Assembly: GCA_963931865.1 (NCBI GenBank)
Contig: OZ007514.1
Coordinates: 186,001-250,000 of the forward strand
DNA: 64,000 nucleotides
From: Axinella damicornis
Lineage: Eukaryota; Porifera; Demospongiae; Axinellida; Axinellidae
Reading direction: 5' to 3'
In this document: in pieces, positions 38,201 through 47,257 of the stretch
How positions within the stretch are numbered: the first letter of the stretch is position 1
How the letters are laid out: each line of letters starts with the position of its first letter
Made by a program: the position numbers and the translations under genes
The notes under the pieces: generated by a model
Told to the model about the DNA's origin: nothing
The model's input: the letters and a program-made list of their open reading frames with translations, nothing else
Database searches by the model: none

Positions 38201-38264
38201 AGGTTACGCGCGATAAGTAACATGTGATGTTTCTTCCCTAGCTAACCGTTTTTGGTTTCTTCAT
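23960..38264 (-). CDS. SEC62: Translocation protein SEC62, seven exons
   Basis: Exons 38264-38247, 37597-37468, 37266-37152, about 35162-35009, 27638-27578, 24854-24735 and 24249-23960 give about 295 residues. Recognisable blocks: VAKHLRFNVSCKNAVIRGQ, EYFAGSKAVDCLMASKW, NEFFVRANKVEV, YYWQFDPP, VTLQPLWPDSTRVGVWYLS (end of TM1) and VQFWILPNLENDKCGFFASF after TM2. The acidic/lysine-rich C-terminus (KKRSKKKKV, SDASGSDREDEVDEQE) is expected on the cytosolic side. SEC62 works with SEC63 and the SEC61 channel in post-translational ER import and in ER-phagy. The 18-base first exon MKKPKT is inferred from phase and position. The exon 3 to exon 4 junction is uncertain: the strong CAG acceptor gives the wrong frame, so CAAG at 35163 is used. 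The charged segment before YYWQF is shorter than in vertebrates, so an exon may be missed in the 7.4 kb intron. Confidence 0.85.
25333..25705. mobile_element. MITE with TACCGTAGTTGC inverted ends (SEC62 intron 6 region)
   Basis: TACCGTAGTTGC at the left end is inverted at the right as GCAACTACGGTA. Subterminal TTCGCGG/CCGCGAA motifs recur inside. The ends with flanking TA would suit a TA-inserting element, but the flanks are themselves palindromic so the duplication cannot be proved. Confidence 0.65.
26398..26490. repeat. 26-bp tandem repeat carrying TGACGTCAT
   Basis: CAGGGTGGTGACGTCATCCC is repeated about three and a half times with T/C variation, in SEC62 intron 5. The first unit holds a CRE-like TGACGTCA palindrome. 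Confidence 0.75.
27488..27522. repeat. Poly-C tract, about 33 bases
   Basis: A C homopolymer of about 33 bases close to SEC62 exon 5. Its length may be inaccurate in an assembly. Confidence 0.8.
29210..29335. repeat. 30-bp minisatellite in SEC62 intron 4
   Basis: The unit GTGCACCAGGACCTCAGGAC... repeats four times with increasing divergence. Confidence 0.75.
29841..30392. repeat. 39-bp minisatellite, 14 copies (SEC62 intron 4)
   Basis: The unit AACAATGATGGCAGCGCTGG... (39 bases) is repeated about 14 times with a few single-base variants (GATGG/GACGG, TCTGC/TCAGC). Because 39 is divisible by three, three long frames stay open across it: two plus-strand and one minus-strand. No splice sites or flanking coding sequence make any of them a convincing gene. 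Confidence 0.9.
30858..31985. repeat. 28-bp satellite, about 40 copies (SEC62 intron 4)
   Basis: The unit GGATCAGATCACACTGTACA plus GTACTACA recurs over 1.1 kb with subtypes (TGTACAG/TACACAG/TATACGG and TACA/TATA) arranged in higher-order patterns, plus truncated units such as GGATCAGATCACAGTACTAC. Confidence 0.92.
32225..32360. repeat. Purine-rich GGGAGA tract followed by (TG)n and G run
   Basis: GGGAGGAGAGGGAGAC-type sequence runs for about 85 bases, then (GT)n at about 32322-32347 and 13 Gs. Confidence 0.8.
33893..33970. mobile_element. Copy of the TAGCCTCGTTCCCAGG foldback MITE
   Basis: The left end TAGCCTCGTTCCCAGGCCTC and the degenerate right end GACTGGGGATGAGGC flank internal inverted pieces (AGATTTCATCTCG/AGATAAAATCTG). 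The flanks share TTGCTAC, consistent with a decayed duplication. Confidence 0.6.
34869..34976. repeat. 36-bp tandem repeat, three copies
   Basis: GGATGTGGCCGACATGTTAC... every 36 bases, immediately downstream of SEC62 exon 4 in its intron. Confidence 0.85.
36455..36780. repeat. 47-bp minisatellite, seven copies, built from MITE-like sequence
   Basis: The unit begins CTCATTCCCAGACCCTCCCA and ends near GGGAACGACGCCACTAGT. Both parts resemble the two ends of the TAGCCTCGTTCCCAGG foldback family. It lies in SEC62 intron 3. Confidence 0.85.
37735..37970. mobile_element. Foldback MITE with nested inverted repeats (SEC62 intron 1)
   Basis: The outer pair is CAAGGGGTGGTCACTCCAAT and ATTGGTGTGACCACCCCTTG; the inner pair is CTTAGAGCTGCGACCGG and CCGGTCGCAGCTCTAAG. 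The interior is rich in GTGAC repeats. Confidence 0.75.
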
Positions 38265-38355
38265 CCTTGAATTCAGAGACGATCCACTCGCCGAAAACCA
38301 GCACACAACGCTTCCACATGGGGTGGGCTCTAATTAGAAACCGCTCCCCCGCGAA
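38265..38355. promoter_or_regulatory. Compact 91-bp bidirectional promoter interval (SEC62 / SZRD1)
   Basis: Only 91 bases separate the inferred SEC62 start (38264, minus) from the SZRD1 start (38356, plus). The SZRD1 ATG sits in CGAAATGGCGG, a YY1-like context. Confidence 0.5.
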
Positions 38356-40562
38356 ATGGCGGACAATGAAGAGGATGTAACAGACAACTGGGAAGATGCC
38401 GACACAGAGGTGAGACGGTTGGGTGGAGTGGTACACTCTCACGCTAACTTGGGAGCTTTACCGTAGGACTGCCACAGAGACGGGGGGGGGAGTTGTCTGT
38501 ATTGACCTCTAGCTCTAGACCATGGTATACTATATACTTTAACCACTTGTTTATGGTATGAACCCTTGTAGTATCAATGATCAAGTGGTCAGTAGTCCAA
38601 CAGGGAGTAGTCCACAAGCACAGCTAGTAAAGTTAACTATTGAGGTTACCAGCCTGGTATGTTGCCTCAGTATGGACAGTCACGAATGCAGGTGGTCATG
38701 TTTGTGATTATTTTAAGGAACAGAACATGGAATGGCTGTGTGATTACATCTTAACTGCAGTGTCTAATCTCCATAAGTTTTCCAAGTCCGTTCCGTAAAA
38801 TAATGAGCACCCAAATGTGCATGTACATGTGTGTGCGTCTCCTGCCGGACCAAAATCCACTTCGTATATTTATCTACATTGTATACCGACTACACACCAC
38901 TGTTGTACATGTACATAGTACTACACACATGAGTGGCAAAAGCAAGTCTGTTCACACGCCAAAACTGGCACATTTTTGCCCCTGGTAGGACATACACCAT
39001 CACTCGTGAAGGATTCCCGACTGATTACTCTGTGTAGATACTAGATAGCATGAAGGCATTGCAAGAAGCAGACAGCTGCCAGTAAGAACTCCGCTGATTT
39101 TGCCACTCAAAATGGCTGCCCGCATCATGTGCAATTTAATCTAGTGAGGTCTGAAGTAATGGGGAGTGGGCTGGGACAAGGTGGGGTGCAGAGAGCAACG
39201 TAGCTGCATTGTTGTCAGTACATGACTGAATGTGTTGTTTCCATAGGAACTTGAACGTCGCATGGAAGAGAGGCAAAAGCAGTTAGAAGTAGAGAAACAG
39301 TAAGTTCCTGTCAATCAACAGTGAGAAAACCTCCCTGAATGGACAGTAACTCTACGTGATGGTTTATGCTAATCCCATTCTACATGTAACTCCTATTTGA
39401 GTTAGACGAAATGGATTAGACAAAGGCTGACGCTTCTATGATAGCATTGGGAGGGAACTGCTATAGTTGTTTGTCAGCATTGTATGTTTTTCTGATTGAG
39501 CTACAAGTGACCTTCTGACCCTACAGGAAACTAAGTAAGAATAAGGTCAGTAAGAATAAGGTCAGTAAGCCAATCGTTAGTACATCTGGTGAACCTCAGA
39601 CGCAGCTGCCACTTAAGATCCAGGACTCGGAGAGAACAGAGTATGTAGCACCGGTAAGCAGTATGCCAAGTTGATGTTGCTTAGCAACCAACACCTATTT
39701 TGTGTAAACTTACTGGCTCCCATTCCACTAGCTGGCCCCCGTTCCTTGTATGCTAGCTCACTCCCATTCCATTTCTTGTCCTCATTTCTCCTGCTGGAAA
39801 CAGATTAAGATCTTGAAGAGACAGTCCGACTCCACTACCAGTGCCGAGCCAGCCTCTACATCACTCTCTGGAAAACAGCACAAGTCACTTGCAGAGAGAG
39901 AGTTGGAGTATGCCTCTGCCAGGTACCTGGTCCTGCCTGATTGCATGGGGCTCACCTGGTGATTGCAGTCTTCCAATCTGCAGGAAATATGTCGTGTCTC
40001 TACATTTTTGTATTCAGCCGCTAATGAGATTGGCTCAATGTAACCACGTTCTGTGTTTAGTGTCTTTGTTGAATAGCTCTTGGTCCTCCTCACAGAGCAA
40101 GGATCTTAGGATCATCTTACAGCCCTGATGAGGCGCCCATCAACAGGTGAGACTAACAAAACCTTGTGCATCACCACATGTACCTGAGGCATTGGGTTTT
40201 CACCACCAGGAGTGTTGTAATAGATGCACTGTGATCCATCTTTCTTAGCTCACAGCGGAAGGTTGTAGTTTCAAAACCAGTCGAGGGATCTTCACCGCAG
40301 AACGTAAAGAGACAACCAAGGTACAGTAGTATTCAGCAGGCCATTACCTTCATGTTTGTTAATAACCTGGTAATCTCTTGAAAGCACGATTGTATTGAGT
40401 TAAATGCAAATGCACACTCGTACATATGCAATCATGGTACATAGTATGGACTCATTTTGGGAGAATTCCCATCAATGGCCTCCATCTCCAGCAGAAAAAT
40501 AGTGCACATTTTCTGCTCCTCTCTGCAGGGGCCCCAGCGACTGCCCTGGATTCAGACTTTGA
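38356..40562 (+). CDS. SZRD1: SUZ RNA-binding domain-containing protein 1, seven exons
   Basis: Exons 38356-38409, 39247-39299, 39527-39653, 39804-39922, 40096-40146, 40249-40320 and 40529-40562 join in phase to 169 residues. Exon 1 encodes MADNEEDVTDNWEDADTE, like the acidic WEEA start of SZRD1. Exon 2 is a charged helix (ELERRMEERQKQLE). Exon 4 contains IKILKRQ and SLAERELEYASAR, and exon 5 ARILGSSYSPDEAPINR, together the SUZ motif. The last exons give a basic SUZ-C-like tail ending RQPRGPSDCPGFRL. SUZ domains bind RNA; the human protein is small and poorly characterised. Exon 3 contains an internal duplication (NKVSKNKVSK). The start is conserved and follows a 91-base shared promoter with SEC62. 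Confidence 0.9.
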
Positions 40563-42572
40563 ACTCGAATGATTTATTGTGGGGACTGCATTGACCCGTG
40601 ACTGGCCAGTATTGGAAATTCAAGATTTTATACACTCATATTCAATTAAATTGCTGGAAGAGTTGTGTTGGACTTTCTGGAGGAGTTAACTGGAGTTGTA
40701 TTTGTTTAGGAAGTGAACGCATGTACCGGTATAAGCATAACTGGTGTGCCCAGGCCATGAGGTGAGAGGGTTTCTTCCCATTCGTGCAAAGGATGTGATG
40801 CGCTCATTGTATTGACTTACATCAAAATACTGTTATCAATTACTAACTCACTGAGCTGTCAGAATAGAAACTCGAAAAGATGACAGCCCAAGTGCCTTTC
40901 CTGACTTCAGACACCCCGTACAGTTGAGCATCTCCAGGAAACAGCTCTAGGCTGACCTCACTTAGTCTCGTGTGGCTCAGACCCTTCCCCAACCTCCTTC
41001 CAAAGATGTAAGGGGTTGTACATGTTGTTTTATGCTATATATCATCCACTCTGCTATATGTGTATACACTTTTTTGCAGCAGGCGCATGCATGCTTGAGC
41101 ATGTATCACAAAACAGAGTCTGTCCACAAGTTGGTATTTGTAATATATCGCACTACCTTCAGTTCAAAGTTTAAATTTGATTAGTGAATGAAACACAAAC
41201 AACTCGACATACCTGTGCAATGCAAAGCGGAAACTGACTTGGGCCTCACCCTCCTCCTTCCAAAGCTCATGTCTATCTCACAGAATTCATGGAAAGCCCA
41301 CTGTCTCCTCCAGCTAACTTTCAATTGTCCTTGCCTCTTCATTGAGCGGCAGAGAGTTAGCTAGACCCGCACTGCGGTGCCGGCCTTAGCTACTTTCAAG
41401 CGCTGAACGGTTTGAAATATTTTTGGCGGGAAGATAAGGTCAGGTGGCACGCGCATGCGCAACCGGATACATCCGGTTTGGGGTTAAATACTGAATTTGT
41501 AGCAAGTTTTGGCGGGATGTCGGGATGGCACACTCGCTAAGCACTTGCTTTACAGCCTGGGGGTTGAGTGTTCGTCTCCCCAATAACCGAGTACGAGTCT
41601 GGGCCACTCCGTACACAGCGGTTCCTGACTTCCCCGCCTAGCAGCTTGAGTACGCCGGTTCCCATCTGACCACCGAAGCTAAAGAAAGGTGTTCTGGTTG
41701 AAAGCAGGTAGCCTCCTGTGATTCCAGTCACCGCCGCCTATCCAGCGCTCCTGAGGCTTACACTTCGGTGTTCGACCTGTCACGGAGGGATGGGTTGTTG
41801 CTAGGTTGTATTTTTTTCTTTCTTCTTTTTTCTTTTTTTACTTTCTTCTTTTTTTTCCACAGTTTGTTTTATCTTTAGTTCATGCATGTTTTATCTTTAG
41901 TCCTTTTCCTTTTCTTTTAGTGAGTGAGTCCAGGCTTTTTTTTTTTGTGCTGGGCCTTGTTGGCATCATAGATTTTTTCTATGTTGGCATGACTGCAAAA
42001 CTTTCAGGAAGCATGTGAAAGATAATTCAATTACAATCACTGACTACATTGTGTTCCAATGCATGCTTACTGAGGTTGTATGATGGAGCTGGATGTGTAG
42101 TTGAGCAGTGAAATGCTTGCCATTATCCCAGGTTGGAAGGTATGTAGACTACATAGCCATGCATATGTGCGGTAGTAAAATCATGGCTCAACAAGCAATC
42201 ATGTCATAACTTTGCGTATACTCTATAGAGTATAATTATTATGCTATATTTCGTGTCAGTACCATAAATTATATAGTCTCACGATAGAGTGCCCATAGGT
42301 GGTGCACCTTTCATGCTCACCTAACAGGGGGCTGGCCGCTCAACCTTTCGAGTGTTTCCACATTCAACCCCGAAAGAGCGACCACCATTGTAGGCCACTA
42401 TGGGTCCTTGAATTGAATTGCGGCTTTGATGCATACATTTTTATGTAATTGCTGCATACTACAGTAACAACAAAAATTACACACTGTAATAATTGTTATG
42501 CATATTTACACAGAGCAATAATACTACTCTAATACTTGATCTTTGCATATAATTATTCTTATTGTGCGTGTC
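40563..42572. other. Intergenic, convergent 3' ends, possible SINE-like remnant
   Basis: Between the 3' ends of SZRD1 and the filamin-like gene. A 250-base GC-richer stretch at about 41500-41770 followed by a T-rich tract (41810-41950) could be a decayed SINE. A segment at 42280-42400 (GTGGTGCACC...TGCTCACC) resembles 29630-29690 in SEC62 intron 4, so it is a dispersed repeat. No coding exon was recognised. Confidence 0.4.
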
Positions 42573-45500
42573 TCAGTACAGCATCCAACTGTCAGCACTT
42601 CCACCGGTGAGTTTCAGTTCTTCCATCTGCCGGACACAGTGACACATAATTATATCTAGGCTTGTGGGCTAGTTGTCCAAGGGAAGTGGTAAATAGGTAG
42701 CACCTCTCAATGATGTGATTGAAGTAGCATACCTGTCTCAATACACTGTGAGAGACCTCAACTATCTACCTTGCCTCTGGACAACCAACCTGCAAAGGTC
42801 TGTATTTCTGGAGGCCAAGTGCTATAGAAATTCATAAGTTGCTTAGTATGGACCGTTCATTGATACGATAGTATCATTCAGTCAACCTATTAACTTTATG
42901 CAGACCAAGGTGCTTCTATAGAACAGAGCAGGGAGAGGCGGGGGGAGGGAGAGGCTGTAAATGTTTGAGCCCCCATCTTGCTAATAACGGTTGTGTAACT
43001 TAAAATGTGTCACACACAACCACAAATTCACTCTTCACTCATCATTTAGAGGAGAGACAAAGCATAGATATAACTAATGAATAACACATTACTTGGGAAA
43101 CATCATTGTGTAAGAGATATGTGTTGCCAAGATAATGTGTTATATCTTGTGTAAAAAGTATTCCGCTTTAACTGCCCTCAATTGATGAAATGCCATCCCA
43201 GTATATGACACTGCTATTCCCGACTTCCAGCTTTGATCACTTCCCTGAAGCTACATGGGTAGCCTCGTTCCCAGGCTGCGTGGTCTGGGAACGAGGCTAC
43301 TATATGTGTAGCTACACGTACCATTTGCTTGTTGTTGGCAGCCCCTTTCATCAGAAGTGGGTTTGTCAACTTGGAGGAGGAGGGGTCCTTCCCTGGGGGG
43401 AGGGTGGGCATCTCGCCTTCCTCCTGGTCTTCCTCCGGTAGCTCCTCAACTCCAGCTGGCCTCAGGCTGCCCTCCATCTCATAGAAACCTGCGGGAAATG
43501 CAGTAAGTTGTAAGGTTTAATTTTTACCACCAAGCTGTTTGATCAAAGGCAGATCTTCCAAGGGGTATGACAACGATATGTCATCATGCGCTCTTGCTGT
43601 GCTATGTCTCACCTTATGCGGAGGAGAGTGGTGGGGGGAGGGGGGGGGAGGGGAGGGGTAGGGGAGGGGGAAGAGGAGGGGGAGGGGGGAGGGGGAGGGG
43701 GAGGGGGAGGGGAGGGGGAGGGGCATGTCTCACCTGACGTATTCATGCTGGAGGAGAGTGGTGAACCAAGAGAAGAAAGTCTGCGTTGCTGCAACACGGA
43801 TGCATCCATACTGGGGGGGCGGGAGCGTGAGACCCTGGGACCAGGCGGCACCATGCGCGTGGGGCTTGAGAGCAGGGGGTTTTGATCTGGCAGAGACATA
43901 GCCCTCATACTCATCCCTGGCTGCAGAGTGACGCTGTTTACAGACATCCTGGGGTTGTTCATCGATTCAATAGCGGAATCAGTCGGGCTCTTGGGCATGA
44001 ACTGGCCCCCATGCTGGCTCACCCTCCTAAAGTCACCACCACTGTGAGCGTCTGAGTATCTGGTGCCCATGGTGGGTCCCCTATGGAGGGGGTTTCCGGT
44101 CCCTTGCTGAGCCCCAAACTGGTTCCTGAAGGCGTACGCCATCTCTAGGTCAGATCGCGTGAATTTAGCCTTGGGATTGGTGGAGCCCTTGAGCCGTTGT
44201 CTCTCACGAGCAACAAAGGAGAGGAGAGAGAGGAATTCAATTTCATGGACCTCATCTCTCTGATCAATACCGAAGGTTTGAATCTGCAGAGCAAATCAGT
44301 GGAAAGAGGAAATAAACAAATGGATGCACATCTAGCAAAGTTCTGTGGTGGGTAAGACAGACACCCAATTCCAACCAACTCTATACTGATTCTGTCCCAC
44401 AAACAAACATACCAGAGACATCAGCGAGGTGCTAGCAAGCAAGGTCTTGGTCTCCCTGTCATTCATGCTGTTGGCAAAGCAGGCCTTCATCAGCGGAAAC
44501 AGCACAGCCTTGTCCACCCAACCTACACCACACACAGAGAAGAGACAAACAGACAAATTAAAATTGGCATAGTTGGTAAAATCTTGGGATTGCAATTTTA
44601 TATACCACGCCAGTATACTGTGTACAACTGAGTTGCTGGAGCTGATAGTGATCATACAGTGCTTGAAACTGCCCTCTGCAGTTGTACTGGCAATAGCCGG
44701 CTTATCTGGCAAAGTGGGACATCCTGATTACCTGACAGAACAGTCAGCTGTTGTGAAATCAATTATAACTTGTAATCATCACCTTGTACCATGAGGTGGT
44801 CATTAGCTAGTGAATAATCATTGGCACCCAGCAACGAACCAGCATCTTTGAAACAAGAATCATAGTTGAGAAATTCTATTCATCGTTTGATCAGACTGTG
44901 GGAGTATGCATGGAATGTGATATTGCTAAGCTACGTAAAAGCTGTGATCTTTCTTACCGTTATTTTCCATATCAAACTTCCTGAACTCCGCTTGTGCATT
45001 TCTTACATCACTGGGCTCCAATCCTAGAAAGCAAATTAATAATCATGTTTGTTCAAGCAGTGATCATGAGCACAGAGGGTTCGATGCTGTGCATACGGTT
45101 CCTTTAGTCCACTTACCTCTCAAGTTGACGTTGGGGATAGTTTTCCTGGCGGATACAAACTTTGTGCCTTTCTTGTTCACTATGTGAAGAGAATAGGTTG
45201 ATCATTGTTAGCACAATCGTACTACCATACCACCATTCAGGTACCACCATTCAGGTACCACCATTCAGCACACAAACACACTGCACGGAACTGGTTTTAC
45301 CTGGAACTTCAACTGTACATTCCTGAATACTTGGAACCTATGCATGAAAGATAGATGCCAAGGTTCAATTGCTTAGCGTATAAATGTGACAGTATATTCC
45401 CAGGATGTTCATTGCATTTTAATTTCCAGTCTTGATTTGAGGTTAGCATGGCCGATTAATCGTCACTTTGGTATACTTATTAGTTTCTGTACTGCAAGTA

Positions 45501-47095
45501 AGTCTATTTACAGTGTTTCTGTCTATCAACATAATTATATAGGCACCATGCATTAACGTCCTTGAAAATGAGATAGCATACATGAACAGGAGAATATACT
45601 CCAGCTGACCATGAAGTGCTCGATGGCACTGCGCAGGAGGTACTGCCTCCGGAAGCAAGGCTCACAGTAGTCCTCTTCTCCTAGGCTCACAGACTTGGAG
45701 GTCTTCACTTTCTTGGAGCAGATACTGCATCTGAGGAAGTGGGAAGCTCTCACAGCTTCAGCTGTACTGCTTATGTAAGTGGCACGCCTCTGAGCTGCTG
45801 TACAACAGTGTATTCCAGGGAGTATAGCCATATGTCTGTCTGGGTATGCAGTTGAATCCTCGTATCTGAACAACATGCCCCACCCATTATGTACGACATC
45901 ATACATTTCCACTAGATCGCTAACATGGTGGGACGGGTCATGATGGGCGTGGTATTATTTTAAGGAGTGGTCATATACGTCTGACTGTTGATACGTGCAA
46001 AACCACCAAACTCAGCAATGCTCCACACACCAACTTCGCATCAAGCTGGCAGTACGCCAGTAATTAGTAAAACCTCATTCCCAGGCCACGAAGCTAGTAG
46101 GACTTTTCCCTACTCTGCGTGGCCAGGGAACGAGGCTAGTAAAACTAAGCATGCATGATGACATCATCAGCTTTGCCGGCTTGATGACCCGATGAGCTAT
46201 ATAGCTCCCGTTGCTTGAGCACTGTAGAAAAGGTTACACCGGGGATCTTGACTTCGACTCACCTCTTTTTGATCTTCTTCCCCTTCATGTGGCTGGTCAG
46301 TTGAAGGTCGATGTCTTTACGGAGCATCCGGAAGGTTGCCGGTGTAACCATGGTGCTATGGTTCAGGGTGAACAACCCCTTGCTGGTCCCATAGGTGGGG
46401 TAGCCAGCCCTCTTGGAAGCATAAAGATCATCAAACGAGTTCTGTTCTGGTTTGGTGGTAAACAGATCACCAGCAAAGGCTCCTTCATCCGGTGACATGG
46501 AAGGGGGACGATTAGTCCCAGTGCTGACGAAGCTTGCCCGCTGGAAGGGGTCTTGCTGGCGCACAACTATGGAGGAATCGGAAGTGAAACCTCTCATGGC
46601 GGGATGCTCTCTGTCCTCGCGTTGTTGTGGGAGCTGCGCCGCCGGCCACTGTTGACTGCTCTGCATCAGGGAAGTGGGGTAGGAGGGCTGGATGGATTCT
46701 GCAGCCTCAGATTGCTGTTCCACGAATGGAGGAGGATGACGTACGAAGGCGGTGGATTTAACCGGGTGGTCGATCGGGATGCTTTCCACCTCGCATCCTC
46801 GCGTTACTATGAAGGCAACGGGACGGCAAAGCTCTCTCGTGTCGGCAAAGATGCGCACCGTATGTACCCCCGAATGCTTTGGCGCAAACTGTACCACTAT
46901 TTCATCGTCCACCAAGGTCGCGGTGCCCTTGAGCTGGTACGAGGAGTGCAGCTCGGCTGGAGTCAACGTCTGGAGTTCTCCATCGCTGCCGGATTTGTAT
47001 TCCACCACGCACTCTAAGAAGCTGTGTTGGAGCCTCTGCAGGACGTGCGACGGGCCTGGGTACTTCAGAAACAGCGAAACGTCTCTGCTTGCCAT
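42573..47095 (-). CDS. Uncharacterised multidomain protein: filamin-like Ig, Cys4 zinc site, EF-hand-like helices
   Basis: Ten exons with consistent phases: 47095-46263, 45730-45610, 45337-45301, 45179-45117, 45023-44958, 44845-44783, 44522-44413, 44283-43734, 43488-43322, 42626-42573 (TGA), for about 687 residues. Residues 1-105 (MASRDVSLFLKYPG... KHSGVHTVRIFADTRELCRP) look like one immunoglobulin-like filamin-type repeat. A polar linker follows. Residues 279-303 carry CSIC and CEPC 17 residues apart, a treble-clef or half-LIM zinc site. Residues 352-470 are helical with EF-hand-like spacing (AEFRKFDMENN; FLSLLSFVARERQRL) but without a complete calcium loop. The remainder is proline/serine-rich, then acidic. 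I do not recognise the whole protein; an actin-associated or scaffolding role is only suggested by the filamin-like repeat. If the 43321 donor is unused, the frame would read into a foldback MITE and stop at 43214. An earlier Met at 47137 exists. Confidence 0.6.
43260..43299. mobile_element. Short copy of the TAGCCTCGTTCCCAGG foldback MITE
   Basis: TAGCCTCGTTCCCAGGCTGC is followed directly by its inverted partner GTCTGGGAACGAGGCTA. The flanks CTACATGGG and CTATATGTG match at 7 of 9 bases. It lies in the last intron of the filamin-like gene. Confidence 0.75.
43620..43730. repeat. GGGGGAGGG low-complexity tract
   Basis: G-rich sequence next to the donor of exon 8 of the filamin-like gene; the long polyproline frames opposite it are not coding. 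Confidence 0.8.
46073..46138. mobile_element. Copy of the TAGCCTCGTTCCCAGG foldback MITE
   Basis: CCTCATTCCCAGGCCACG and CGTGGCCAGGGAACGAGG pair as inverted ends; the flanks share AGTAAAA. Confidence 0.65.
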
Positions 47096-47257
47096 TACGT
47101 TTGCAACAGAGACAGTACTATAGTTACCAGTAAACAAAATTTAATGGGTGGGGCTGCTGCCTGGCGATGACATCACGAGACATCCCACGAGGAGCCCCTC
47201 CCCCTTAGCCTCTAGCAGCAGCGCAAGAGCAGTCCTGACCCTAGACTTCGAGGAGAG
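47096..47257. promoter_or_regulatory. Divergent promoter interval (filamin-like gene / NIPSNAP)
   Basis: 162 bases between the two start codons on opposite strands; no other coding sequence. Confidence 0.45.

Noticed and set aside
41510..41770. tRNA-derived SINE
   Set aside because: A GGTTGAGTGTTCG stretch only weakly resembles a B box and no second copy was found; mentioned only as possible.
46553..47123. Plus-strand frames opposite the filamin-like exon
   Set aside because: Antisense shadows of a well-supported minus-strand exon.
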